Source: Curtobacterium sp. S6
Lineage (GTDB): Bacteria > Actinomycetota > Actinomycetes > Actinomycetales > Micrococcaceae
Length of the DNA stretch: 64,000 nucleotides
Direction: 5' to 3'
Assembly (NCBI RefSeq): GCF_000710345.2
Contig: NZ_JHEL01000015.1
Span: 1,116,001 to 1,180,000 of the forward strand
The notes below the pieces were generated by a model. The model was not told where the DNA came from and ran no database searches. It was given only the letters and a program-made list of their open reading frames with translations. Positions 1-8,251 of the stretch are shown piece by piece; the stretch's first letter is position 1, and each line of letters opens with the position of its first letter. The position numbers were made by a program, and so were the translations under genes.

Positions 1-461
1 TGGGCGCCGAGGTCGGAGACCACCCACAGGTCGGTTCCGTCGTCGGCCGAATGCGGCCGGAGATCGTAGGCGGCCCGCACCCGCGCGTGCTCGAGGCCCG
101 TGCGCCCCGGGGCAAGGAATCGGAGCGATTCGAGCACCGAGTAGGCGCCTTCCCCAAGAGTCGCGTCGAGGGACTCGGGGCTGGCCTCGCCGCCGAGCAT
201 CAGGAAGTCGACGACCCCGGCCAGGCGGCGCTGCCCGGCCTTGACCGCAACCTTCCCGCTCAGGATCTCGTGGATGCGATGGCGCGCGGGGACGACCTGT
301 TCGCGGACCATGGCCTCGAAGGGGCCGCGGCCCAACAGGTCCAGAATCGCGTCGTAGGAATAGTCGGCCGCGGCGAGCGCTTCCGAGAGGCTTCGAAGGG
401 CCTCAAGGTCGTCGCTGCGAGGAGCGTCGGGGACGCGGGAGAATTCGGGTGCGGAAGTCAC
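1..461 (-). CDS. HemK-like SAM methyltransferase, N-terminal part (partial)
   Basis: Only the first ~153 residues are in the window; the C-terminal catalytic part lies beyond position 1. Reading starts at GTG 461 (MTSAPEFSRVPDAP) and stays open to the edge. The pattern of an N-terminal helical region followed by 'YDLRPHSADDGTDLWVVSDLG' split around residues 131-153 resembles the DUF7059 domain of actinobacterial HemK/PrmC-like methyltransferases, where 'DLRPY-D..WVVSDLG' precedes the SAM-binding domain. The SAM motif itself is not visible. An ATG at 469 runs straight into a stop, so GTG 461 is preferred. The substrate cannot be told. The identification rests on family memory of this motif. 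Confidence 0.7.
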   Translation of the reverse strand, partial: MTSAPEFSRVPDAPRSDDLEALRSLSEALAAADYSYDAILDLLGRGPFEAMVREQVVPARHRIHEILSGKVAVKAGQRRLAGVVDFLMLGGEASPESLDATLGEGAYSVLESLRFLAPGRTGLEHARVRAAYDLRPHSADDGTDLWVVSDLGA

Positions 462-500
462 TCGGACATTCTATCGATGCCGGTCAGCCGCGCGAGGCGC

Positions 501-1403
501 CTAGGCGGCGCGCTGGCCTTGGGCGGAGGTTTGACATCCATTGGGGCAGGTCGCCTCCGCCGCGGAGCAGTCGGGGCACAGCAGGATGAGCTCTCGGCAC
601 CGCGAATTCGCGCAGTTGACGAACTTGTTCGACGGCGCCTGGCACCGTTCGCACCGCCCGATCGTGACCGCGTCGGGGGTGAACTCCATGTGCATGCGCT
701 GATCGAAGACGTACAGCGAACCTTCCCAGAGGCCCGAGTCGCCAAAGGCTTCGCCGTAGCGGACGATGCCGCCGTCGATCTGGTAGACGTCCTCGAATCC
801 CCGGTTCTTCATCAGCACGGAGAGGATCTCGCAACGGATCCCACCGGTGCAGTACGTGATGACCTTTTTGCCCTTGAGGTCGTCGTATTTTCCGGACTCG
901 AGCTCCTTGAGGAAATCGTGCGTGGTCCTGGTGTCCGGCACCACGGCCCCCTTGAACCGGCCGATGCGGGACTCGAAGGCATTGCGGCCGTCGAAGAAGA
1001 CGACGTCGTCTCCCTCCTTCTCGACGAGCTCGTTGACCTGCTGGGGGCTCAGATGCGTGCCCCCGCCGACGACGCCACCCTCGTCGACCACGAGTTCATC
1101 GGCCGCGCCGAAGGCCACGATTTCCTCCCGGGCCTTGACGGACAGGCGCGGAAAGTCCTCGGCCCCGCCGTCGGACCACTTGAATTCCATCCCGCGGAAC
1201 GCGGAGAACTGCCGCGTGGTCCGGGCGTATTGCTTGACAGCGGCGATTTCCCCGCCGACGGTTCCGTTGATGCCGTGTGGGGACACGAGAATGCGTCCGC
1301 GCAGGCCGAGTTTTTCGCAGAGGGCGCGCTGCCAGAGCACCACGGCCTCGGGATCGGCGATGGGCGCGAAATGGTAATACAGGACGATTCGGGAAAGTGC
1401 CAC
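501..1403 (-). CDS. trhO: tRNA uridine(34) hydroxylase TrhO (rhodanese family)
   Basis: TrhO (formerly YceA) carries out oxygen-dependent hydroxylation of U34 in tRNA, giving ho5U. The 300-residue product has the family layout: an N-terminal acylphosphatase-like domain (residues 1-95, '[12 protein letters not shown]'), a rhodanese domain with the active-site loop CTGGIRCE at 185-192 (Cys185 is the expected catalytic residue), and a cysteine-rich C-terminus (Cys251, 254, 264, 269, 276, 279, 286, 290) that probably binds metal. Translation starts at GTG 1403; no convincing ribosome binding site is seen. It lies 39 nt upstream of the methyltransferase on the same strand and may be co-transcribed with it. 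Confidence 0.92.
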   Translation of the reverse strand: MALSRIVLYYHFAPIADPEAVVLWQRALCEKLGLRGRILVSPHGINGTVGGEIAAVKQYARTTRQFSAFRGMEFKWSDGGAEDFPRLSVKAREEIVAFGAADELVVDEGGVVGGGTHLSPQQVNELVEKEGDDVVFFDGRNAFESRIGRFKGAVVPDTRTTHDFLKELESGKYDDLKGKKVITYCTGGIRCEILSVLMKNRGFEDVYQIDGGIVRYGEAFGDSGLWEGSLYVFDQRMHMEFTPDAVTIGRCERCQAPSNKFVNCANSRCRELILLCPDCSAAEATCPNGCQTSAQGQRAA

Positions 1404-1461
1404 GGGGTCATTTTAGGCGACCCCCGCGCGGATCCGCATGATCCGTTCCTCACGCCGCCGG

Positions 1462-1905
1462 CTACTCGCCCAAGCGAAATTTCCGCCCGCTGACCTGGGC
1501 CGGGGTGATCTCCACGTACTCGATTTTTTCGGTGTGAAGCCACGGGGAGATGTCTAGCGACTCCGCCGCCGCGATCTCATCCGAATCCGCCAGGAGCTTG
1601 GCCGAGCCGCGCACGACCACGCTGACGGCGGTACCGCCCTCGACCCGGTCGGATTCCACCGCCACGGCAGGGTTCAGCAACAGCCTGGTCAGCTTATTTC
1701 CGGCGGCCGTCCTGAAATAGATGCGCCGGCCAGAGACCGCGATGTTCAGCGGGGTGATGTCCGCCTCGCCGTGGTCCACGGTCGCGAGCCGCGCGAAACG
1801 GGTCGTCGCGAGGAAATCCCAGCATTCATCGTCGCTCAAAACTCGGACCCGAGGCTCCGGGTCCCGGGACGCGTCGGATCCGGCGATATTCATGGGCAAA
1901 TTCAT
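1462..1905 (-). CDS. pyridoxamine 5'-phosphate oxidase family flavoprotein
   Basis: A 147-residue protein of the small split-barrel flavin-binding (PPOX) class. It has the typical opening 'LSDDECWDFLATTRFARLATVDHG', then 'DITPLNIAVSGRRIYFRTAAG.K' and 'NPAVAVESDRVE' strands. Such proteins bind FMN or F420 and act on unknown substrates; this length excludes true PdxH, which is about 200+ residues. Start is ATG 1905, with an in-frame ATG 12 nt later as an alternative. No clear ribosome binding site precedes either. It is divergent from the helicase gene, with 75 nt between the two starts. Confidence 0.8.
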   Translation of the reverse strand: MNLPMNIAGSDASRDPEPRVRVLSDDECWDFLATTRFARLATVDHGEADITPLNIAVSGRRIYFRTAAGNKLTRLLLNPAVAVESDRVEGGTAVSVVVRGSAKLLADSDEIAAAESLDISPWLHTEKIEYVEITPAQVSGRKFRLGE

Positions 1906-1980
1906 GGTGTTATTGTGTCACGATTCACCCCGGCGACGGGGCTCGTCCGTCGGGCGGGCGGGGGGTGTCACAATGGTTTC

Positions 1981-4479
1981 GTGCCGCAAACTGACCTTCT
2001 CCTCCGAGCGTTAAACCGGGGCGACGACCCTCCCGAGGTCGTCCACACCCGGGTTCTTCCCGAGCGCGCGGCGGTCACCGCGGCGTGGCCGGAGTGGCTC
2101 CACCCCTCGGTCAAGGACGCCTTCGTTTCCTTGGGCGTTCCGCAGCCGTATCGCCATCAAGCGCAAGCCGCCGATGCGGCGCATTCCGCCGCGGCCACGG
2201 CGGCCGAATACACGGCCGAGCGTCACGCCCGGGGTCGTCCCGTCTCGCCGAAGAGCGGCGATCACGTCATCATTTCCACGGGCACGGCGTCCGGCAAGTC
2301 ACTCGCCTACCAGCTACCGGCCTTGGACGCGATCGTCCGCGGCGCGTTGGAGCCGGGCACGGGCCTGCGGTCCCAGGAAGCAACGGTGTTGTACCTGTCC
2401 CCGACCAAGGCTTTGGCGGCGGATCAGCTGGCCTCCATCCGGTCCCTGGGCGTTCCCGGGCTTCGTGCCGACACCTACGACGGGGACACCGAATTCGGGG
2501 AACGGTCCTGGATTCGGGACCATTCGAATTTCGTGCTGTGCAATCCGGACATGCTGCACGCCGGTGTGTTGCCCAACCACGAGCGCTGGGCCCGTTTCCT
2601 GCGGCGCCTGCGCTACGTGATCGTCGACGAGGCGCACGGCTATCGGGGCGTCTTCGGGGCGCACGTCTCCATGATCCTGCGACGTTTGCGGCGGGTGTGT
2701 GCCGTGCACGGATCGGCCCCGACCTTCATCGGCGCGTCGGCGACCTCGGCCTCTCCCGCCGAGTCCTTCTCCCGGCTCTTGGGCGTCGAGGCGACTCAGG
2801 TCCGCGCCGTCGAACGCGACGACTCCCCGCACGGCTCGGTGCAGGTTCTCCTGTGGGAGCCCCTGCTGGAGGATCGCGTCGCCCAGGATGGCCTGGCGCC
2901 GGGTGTTCCGGCGTCGGCCGATGTTCCCGTGCCCGGCTCGGGCTTCAACGGGGCGGGCCCGGCGGGCTCCGGGGAGAACGGGGCACCGCGTCGACGCTCC
3001 GCGCTTTCGGAGACGGCCGAGATGCTGACCGACCTGGTCGCCGAGCGCATCAGGACCATCGCCTTCATCAAATCCCGCCGGGGCGCCGAGACCATGGCGG
3101 CCCAGGCCCAGGATTATCTTCAAGAGATCGATCCGGCCGTCGCGCACCGCGTTTGTGCATACCGCTCGGGGTACCACCCCGAGGAACGACGCGAACTCGA
3201 GCGCCAGGTACGGTCCGGGGAAATGCTGGGGGTCGCGTCGACACCTGCGCTGGAACTGGGCATCGACGTCGCCGGGCTCGACGCCGTGCTCGTCGCCGGC
3301 TGGCCCGGCACCCGGGCGTCGTTCTTCCAACAGATTGGGCGCGCGGGCCGAGCCGGTCAAGATTCCTTGGCCGTGTTCGTGGCCAGCGACGACCCGTTGG
3401 ATACCTACCTGGCGCACCATCCGAGGGACATCTTCGACGTGACGGTCGAGGCGACAGTCTTCGACCCCAATAATCCGTATGTCCTGGCACCGCATCTCTG
3501 CTCGGCGGCGGCCGAAAAGCCGCTTCGCCCCGAGGAGCTGAGCCTTTTCGGCCCGGCCACACCCGAGGTCCTGGAGTCGCTGGTGCAGGCCGGACACCTC
3601 CGGCGGCGGCCCACCGGATGGTTCTGGACGCACCCGGAATCGGCGGCCGACCTGGTCGATATCCGCGGGGACGGAGGGCACCGGTTGCAGATCATCGAGG
3701 CCGAGACCGGCGGGATCATCGGGACCATGGAGTCCGGGCAGTCGCACTATCAGGCCCATCCGGGAGCCATCTACGTTCACCAAGGCAAGACGTGGCACGT
3801 GGAACGTCTCGACGAGCAGGACCGTACCGTGCTGGTCAGCCGCGTGCACCCCAATTACTACACCCAGGCCCGAGATATCACCGAAGTAAGCGTCCTCGAG
3901 ACCGAGGACACCCGCGACTGGGGCCCGGTAACGCTTCACCGGGGGCTTGTCCGGGTGCGAACCCAGGTCGTCTCGTTCCAGCGCAAGGCGGTCGCCACGA
4001 ACGACGTCATCGATGAAGAACCCCTCGAGCTCGAGGCCCAGGAGCTCGTGACTCGCGCCGTGTGGTGGACGATCCCGACCACGGTGCTGGCCGGCGCCGG
4101 GGTGACCGAACCCGACATCCCGGGTTCCCTCCACGCGGCAGAGCACGCCGCCATCGGTTTGTTGCCCCTCGTAGCTACCTGTGACCGATGGGATATCGGC
4201 GGCTTGTCCACCGCGTTGCACGTCGACACCGAGATGCCGACGATCTTCGTCTACGACGGATACCCGGGCGGCGCGGGGTTCGCGGAACACGGTTTCAGGG
4301 TCGCGACCCGGTGGTTGCGAGCCACGCTGGAAGCCATCCTCGCCTGTGAGTGCGAGACCGGGTGCCCGTCCTGCGTACAGTCGCCGAAGTGCGGCAATAA
4401 GAACAACCCCCTCAGCAAGGCGGGGGCCATCTCGCTCTTGCGAGGCCTGCTCGATACGGCCGATGAGGACGCCGCCTAA
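1981..4479 (+). CDS. DEAD/DEAH-box helicase with C-terminal DUF1998 zinc domain (YprA/MrfA-like)
   Basis: An 832-residue superfamily 2 helicase. Visible motifs are Walker A GTASGKS (~residue 101), DEAH in 'IVDEAHGYRG' (~216), 'GASATSA' (motif III), 'ATPALELGIDVAG' and motif VI QQIGRAGRAGQ (~450). The C-terminal domain ends in a four-cysteine cluster 'CECETGCPSCVQSPKCG' (~790-806) typical of DUF1998. The Bacillus member MrfA works in mitomycin repair. In actinobacteria this gene regularly sits beside a Tad-like operon, hence the name 'helicase/secretion neighbourhood'. GTG 1981 is chosen because the frame upstream runs through the divergent PPOX gene. The gene converges on the Tad operon, with 9 nt between stops. 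Confidence 0.9.
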   Translation: MPQTDLLLRALNRGDDPPEVVHTRVLPERAAVTAAWPEWLHPSVKDAFVSLGVPQPYRHQAQAADAAHSAAATAAEYTAERHARGRPVSPKSGDHVIISTGTASGKSLAYQLPALDAIVRGALEPGTGLRSQEATVLYLSPTKALAADQLASIRSLGVPGLRADTYDGDTEFGERSWIRDHSNFVLCNPDMLHAGVLPNHERWARFLRRLRYVIVDEAHGYRGVFGAHVSMILRRLRRVCAVHGSAPTFIGASATSASPAESFSRLLGVEATQVRAVERDDSPHGSVQVLLWEPLLEDRVAQDGLAPGVPASADVPVPGSGFNGAGPAGSGENGAPRRRSALSETAEMLTDLVAERIRTIAFIKSRRGAETMAAQAQDYLQEIDPAVAHRVCAYRSGYHPEERRELERQVRSGEMLGVASTPALELGIDVAGLDAVLVAGWPGTRASFFQQIGRAGRAGQDSLAVFVASDDPLDTYLAHHPRDIFDVTVEATVFDPNNPYVLAPHLCSAAAEKPLRPEELSLFGPATPEVLESLVQAGHLRRRPTGWFWTHPESAADLVDIRGDGGHRLQIIEAETGGIIGTMESGQSHYQAHPGAIYVHQGKTWHVERLDEQDRTVLVSRVHPNYYTQARDITEVSVLETEDTRDWGPVTLHRGLVRVRTQVVSFQRKAVATNDVIDEEPLELEAQELVTRAVWWTIPTTVLAGAGVTEPDIPGSLHAAEHAAIGLLPLVATCDRWDIGGLSTALHVDTEMPTIFVYDGYPGGAGFAEHGFRVATRWLRATLEAILACECETGCPSCVQSPKCGNKNNPLSKAGAISLLRGLLDTADEDAA

Positions 4480-4488
4480 GGCGTGCCC

Positions 4489-4935
4489 TCAGGCGCAGAA
4501 GGCGGGCGTGCCGTATTCGCGCTGGACCAGGTCGTCTCGCGGTGGCCCGGCCCTCGCGAGCCCGGTCACCGGACCCAACCGGCCCAGCCACGCCGGCACG
4601 TCCGCCTCGACGCGGACGTCTCGCACCTCGCCGCGGTCCGACGGCGGGCAGCACCCCACCAGTCGCGCCCCGTTGGCCTCGGCGACCCTCCGCGCCACCG
4701 CGCAGGGTTCCCCCGAGGTCAGTCCCCGGGCGGCGTCGGCCGCGGCCAAGGCGGCGAGATCAGCCGCCGTGCGCGCGCGATGATGAGCCCACGCGGCCTG
4801 CCCCGCGGCGATCACGAAAACCACCATCACCATGATCGCGCCGAGGAGCGCGACCGCTAGCACCGACCCCGATCCCCGGTCAGGCCCATCCCGGAGTCCT
4901 CGGGGTACGACGTCGCGTCGCCGAGGCGCGATCAC
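4489..4935 (-). CDS. TadE-like helicase/secretion neighbourhood protein (Rv3654c type)
   Basis: A 148-residue protein with one N-terminal membrane segment, 'GSVLAVALLGAIMVMVVFVIAA' split at residues ~22-44, right after a Gly-Ser class III-type junction. The rest is a short domain with cysteines ('GEPCAVARRVAEANGARLVGCC'). This matches the last gene of the Tad-like cluster (Rv3654c family). Unlike true pilins it has no Glu five residues after the glycine. Its start overlaps the stop of the TadE gene by 4 nt, so it is the last gene of the operon. It probably sits in the membrane as a minor pilin-like component; that role is inferred. Confidence 0.8.
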   Translation of the reverse strand: MIAPRRRDVVPRGLRDGPDRGSGSVLAVALLGAIMVMVVFVIAAGQAAWAHHRARTAADLAALAAADAARGLTSGEPCAVARRVAEANGARLVGCCPPSDRGEVRDVRVEADVPAWLGRLGPVTGLARAGPPRDDLVQREYGTPAFCA

Positions 4936-5381
4936 GGGACGGCCTCCTCGGCAACGTCGGCATAGGCGCGGGCGTGGATCTCCAGCCCTCCCCAGTCGCC
5001 GAGGATTCCCGGCGCCGGCGAGGCCACGGTGATCTCCGCGCCGGCACCGGCTTTTTCGATGGTGATCGTCGCGTCACGCCCGATAATGTCCTGCCCGTTC
5101 GCCCGGGCCGCCTCCCACGGGTCACCGCGGGCGATGGACCGGGCGGTGGCCCGAGCGGCTTCCTGGGCCGCGACGGTTCGCGCCCCATAGACCCCCACGG
5201 AAACCACCACGGCGACCAAGGCCACGACGCTGGGGAGAATCACCGCGAACTCGGCGGTCACGGACCCGCGCTCACGGTCCCCTGCCCCTACGGCCCGGCC
5301 CGCACCGCGGTCGCCCTGCCCCACACCATCGTGCGAGGCAGGGGCCGTCTTCGGGCTCCCGTTAGCGTTGGCCCGCATCAT
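4932..5381 (-). CDS. TadE-family pilin-like protein
   Basis: A 149-residue protein with a class III prepilin-like signal: RERG then SVTAEFAVILP (residues ~39-50), with Glu at +5, followed by a ~22-residue hydrophobic helix and a soluble C-terminal domain. TadE-type minor pilins are cut after the glycine by a TadV/CpaA peptidase, which is not encoded in this window. Start is the first of two tandem ATGs (5381), overlapping the upstream pilin stop by 4 nt. Long N-terminal extensions such as this one (about 38 residues) suggest the true start could be further in, but no better start with a ribosome site is visible. Confidence 0.82.
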   Translation of the reverse strand: MMRANANGSPKTAPASHDGVGQGDRGAGRAVGAGDRERGSVTAEFAVILPSVVALVAVVVSVGVYGARTVAAQEAARATARSIARGDPWEAARANGQDIIGRDATITIEKAGAGAEITVASPAPGILGDWGGLEIHARAYADVAEEAVP

Positions 5382-5656
5382 CCGGTCGACAAGGCCGTAC
5401 GGATGACCCCCAAAAGAAGGTCCTTAACCTCGCCGCTCTTCAAGATGGCGACCAGGAGCCCGGCGAACCCGACCGCGGCCAACATCACGATGCCGTATTC
5501 GGCGGTGCTGGCCCCCAGTTCCGGGTGCTCCGGGTCCGTCACCGGTTCGTTTCCGCCGCCAACCGGCCTTGCGCGTCCCGTCGTCCGAGCGGGGCCTCCG
5601 CTGCCGGTCTCGCGCTCCACCACCTGAACGTCCTCCGGGTCACGGTGCATGATCAT
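5378..5656 (-). CDS. DUF4244 Flp-type pilin
   Basis: A 92-residue Flp-pilin-like protein. Residues ~49-75 read 'GASTAEYGIVMLAAVGFAGL': a glycine followed by a Glu-Tyr pair at +5/+6, the hallmark of Flp prepilins, then a single hydrophobic helix. It is the likely major pilin of the Tad operon. ATG 5656 is chosen because AAAGG lies 5 nt upstream; a second in-frame ATG at 5650 is possible. The longer open frame upstream (to 6037) is only a shadow of tadC. Its expression may differ from its neighbours, since it follows tadC after a 20-nt gap with the best ribosome site of the operon. Confidence 0.88.
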   Translation of the reverse strand: MIMHRDPEDVQVVERETGSGGPARTTGRARPVGGGNEPVTDPEHPELGASTAEYGIVMLAAVGFAGLLVAILKSGEVKDLLLGVIRTALSTG

Positions 5657-5676
5657 TTTTCCTTTCTCTCGATGAT

Positions 5677-6273
5677 TCAATTCGTTGAGTCCACGGCGTG
5701 GGCCACGGTGCCCTCGGAGACCAGACCAATCAGGACCGGAAGCACTCCCCAGCACACGAGCGCGGGCAATGAACACAGCCCCAGCGGAAGAACGAGCTTC
5801 ACACCCAAGACCGTCGCGAGCCTTTCCGCTTCGTGAATCTGCCGTTGCCTCACGTGCCCGATGCGCGCGCGCAAGATTGCCGCGGCCGGACTTCCCGTGG
5901 CGGCCGAGAACTCCAAGGCCTGATAGAGGTCCGCGAGGCCATTCCGTCGTCCGGTTCGGGGTTCTCGACCGAATCGGCCTGGCTTCGGAGCCTCCTCGTT
6001 CGCGATCTCCCACGCGACCGGCCAGGAAAGCCCCCATTCAAGCCGGTCGGCGACGGCCCCCAGCTCGGGATCGTCTTCGGCCCGGGCAAGCTCGATGACG
6101 GCTTGGGGAAGTGGCAAACCCGCGTCGAGGGCAGCGGCCACGAGGCCGAGCCTCGCCCCGAGGCTCAGCGACGGATCCCTCCGGGAACGTCGTTCCTGGT
6201 CCCGCACCCTCCGCCCCACACGATGCGGCCACCACACCATGAGGAGACCGACGAGCCACGCCACCCACGTCAT
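5677..6273 (-). CDS. tadC: TadC-like type II secretion F-family protein
   Basis: A 198-residue inner membrane platform protein. It has a hydrophobic N-terminus ('VAWLVGLLMVWW'), a cytoplasmic T2SSF domain ('LVAAALDAGLPLPQAV', 'ALEFSAATGSPAAAIL') and a C-terminal hydrophobic hairpin ('VLGVKLVLPLGLCSLPAL'). It partners TadB to anchor the TadA ATPase. It is shorter than proteobacterial TadC (~300 residues), as is usual for this actinobacterial cluster. The start overlaps the tadB stop by 4 nt. Confidence 0.85.
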   Translation of the reverse strand: MTWVAWLVGLLMVWWPHRVGRRVRDQERRSRRDPSLSLGARLGLVAAALDAGLPLPQAVIELARAEDDPELGAVADRLEWGLSWPVAWEIANEEAPKPGRFGREPRTGRRNGLADLYQALEFSAATGSPAAAILRARIGHVRQRQIHEAERLATVLGVKLVLPLGLCSLPALVCWGVLPVLIGLVSEGTVAHAVDSTN

Positions 6274-7136
6274 GTCGGATCTCGTTTCCCGTGATGGTCC
6301 GGCCGCGACCTGCCGATCACGGCCGGTCCACGCCGTCGAGAACGTGCCACGCGGCGTGGATCGCGCACGACCCAGGAGCCGCTCAGGGTCCCCGACACCG
6401 CCTCATGCACCAACCGGCGGCTCCAGACGGCCCCGCCCAAGGCCAGGAGACCCCCGCACAAGAACGAGGCCCGTCCCCAGGCAGTTCCGATGAGAGTTCC
6501 CCACGGATCCGTGCCCAAAAGGGCCCCCAGCCCCAACCCGATGACGGGCAACGAGGCCAGGATCCGTGCGGTGGCGCGCGGCCCGGCCACCGCCGACTCC
6601 CGTGCGTCCGAGGCGTGGATCTCGTCTTCCAAGGCTTCCGACATCCGGGCAAGCACGTCCCCGAGGGGCGCCCCGGTTCTTTGCGCGAGTTGCCAACTGG
6701 CTCGCAGCGTGGAGACGACCCTCCGCGACCGTGGGAGCCGAACCGCGGCCGTCCTCAGGCCGGTCAGCGGGTCCAACCCGGCGGACGTCACCCGAACCAT
6801 GTGGTCGAGGAATGCCACGACATCTTCCCTTTCCCGGGTCTGGGGCATGGATGGTTCCCATTCCGGCACCCTGCCCGCGCTGGCCAGGACCGCCCACACG
6901 GAGTGGGCGGTTTCACCGGACTGCAGTAGGGTCCCCAGCCGCCGGATCAATTCCGGCCATTCGCCGGAGCCGTCACGGCGACGGCCCCTCGCGAGTGCAA
7001 GAAACACACGAACCCGCGATCGCGTCGACGACACCGGCTCGGCCATCGACAGCGCTCTCACCCTTCGCAGGGTCGATCGCCGCGAGGACCACCACCCCAG
7101 CAGGGCACCACACACGATCACGACCCACCCGCTCAT
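6270..7136 (-). CDS. tadB: TadB-like type II secretion F-family protein
   Basis: A 288-residue platform protein with an N-terminal membrane segment (MSGWVVIVCGALLGWW), a T2SSF domain ('LLQSGETAHSVWAVL', 'RASWQLAQRTGAPLGDVLARMSE') and a C-terminal pair of hydrophobic segments ('ILASLPVIGLGLGALLG', 'ASFLCGGLLALGG'). ATG 7136 overlaps the tadA stop by 4 nt. The frame is open upstream to 7244, but that part is antisense shadow within tadA. It acts with TadC in pilus assembly. Confidence 0.86.
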   Translation of the reverse strand: MSGWVVIVCGALLGWWSSRRSTLRRVRALSMAEPVSSTRSRVRVFLALARGRRRDGSGEWPELIRRLGTLLQSGETAHSVWAVLASAGRVPEWEPSMPQTREREDVVAFLDHMVRVTSAGLDPLTGLRTAAVRLPRSRRVVSTLRASWQLAQRTGAPLGDVLARMSEALEDEIHASDARESAVAGPRATARILASLPVIGLGLGALLGTDPWGTLIGTAWGRASFLCGGLLALGGAVWSRRLVHEAVSGTLSGSWVVRDPRRVARSRRRGPAVIGRSRPDHHGKRDPT

Positions 7137-8251
7137 GAGCCCTCCCCGACAAACACGCCGGCATTCGCCTCGCGGGGCGGAATATCTCCCCGCCGAGAGG
7201 GCGATCCAGCGGCCGAGTCGAGAAGCCGGCGTAGGGCTGGCCACCGAGGCGTCGTGGTCACGTCCCCCGAGGCGTCTACGGTCACCGCCGGCAGCACGGC
7301 CATGCCCGCTTCTGTCGGCTCCAACATGCCGACCTGCTCAACGCGGCGCCCGGTGGCGCCTCGTTCGAGGTGGATCACCACCTGAATCGCGGTCGTCGCC
7401 TGCCGGGCCACCTCTTCCGGGCTCATGGCGGCGAGCGCTCCGAGCGCCATGAGGCGTGCGGGCACCGCGTTCGCGGAATTGGCGTGAATCGTCGTTCCGC
7501 CGCCTTCGTGCCCGGTGTTCATGGCCAGGAACAGGTCGGTCACTTCCGGGCCCCGGCATTCCCCGACGATGATCCGGTCCGGCCCCATACGTAGCGATTC
7601 CCGGATGAGATCCGTGAGCGTCACCGCGCCCGCGCCTTCGGCGTTGGACGTCCGCGTCCGCAACGAGACGGCGTGCGGATGACGCGGGGCCAGCTCGGAG
7701 GAGTCTTCGATCAGCAGCAGTCTCTCCGCCGGGTGGCACGTGCCGAGCATCGCATTGAGCAGCGTGGTTTTGCCGCTCCCCGTGGAGCCGCTGATGAGGA
7801 AGGTCTTCTTCGCGGAGACGATCTTCCGTAACAGCGATTCCACCGCCGATCCGAACATGCCGGCAGCGCCCAGGTCTCGCAGATCGGGACGGTCCTCGGG
7901 CTGGATCCTGATGGACAGGTGAGTGTGTCCGGATGCTATCGGCGGTAGCACCGCGTGCAATCGATACCCCGACGTCGTGTGTACCCCGCCGCACGGCTGA
8001 CTCGCGTCGAGACGTCGGCCCTCCCCAGCCAGGATCCTGACGGCGAGTTCCCTGACCTCGTCATCCGAGGAAAACCGGATTTCCGTCCGTTCGAGGCCCC
8101 GGGGCCCGTCCACCCACACCTCGTCGGGACCGTTAACGTAAATATCGGTCACATCGGTCCGCCACAGGAGGACTTCGAGGGGGCCGAGTCCTTGGTAATG
8201 CGCCCTTTCCGACTCCCAGGACGCGAGCTTCGCACTGGCCGACTGCGTCAT
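7133..8251 (-). CDS. tadA: TadA-family secretion/conjugal transfer ATPase
   Basis: A 372-residue hexameric secretion ATPase of the VirB11/CpaF type. It has the N-terminal 'VTDIYVNGPDEVWVDGPRGL' strand set, Walker A GSTGSGKTT (~residues 155-163), an Asp-box region 'LLLIEDSSELAP' and the 'VGECRGPEVTDLFLAMNTGHEGGGTTIHANS' region (split; Walker B and His box). It should power pilus assembly from the cytoplasmic side. It overlaps ssd and tadB by 4 nt each, so the operon is translationally coupled. It is the cluster member most clearly assigned. Confidence 0.93.
   Translation of the reverse strand: MTQSASAKLASWESERAHYQGLGPLEVLLWRTDVTDIYVNGPDEVWVDGPRGLERTEIRFSSDDEVRELAVRILAGEGRRLDASQPCGGVHTTSGYRLHAVLPPIASGHTHLSIRIQPEDRPDLRDLGAAGMFGSAVESLLRKIVSAKKTFLISGSTGSGKTTLLNAMLGTCHPAERLLLIEDSSELAPRHPHAVSLRTRTSNAEGAGAVTLTDLIRESLRMGPDRIIVGECRGPEVTDLFLAMNTGHEGGGTTIHANSANAVPARLMALGALAAMSPEEVARQATTAIQVVIHLERGATGRRVEQVGMLEPTEAGMAVLPAVTVDASGDVTTTPRWPALRRLLDSAAGSPSRRGDIPPREANAGVFVGEGS

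Noticed and set aside
51-1493. 480-residue plus-strand frame across the first genes
   Set aside because: It runs opposite the methyltransferase and trhO, both with recognisable motifs; the frame itself has none.
2314-4290. 658-residue open frame opposite the helicase
   Set aside because: Antisense shadow; helicase motifs on the plus strand are unambiguous.
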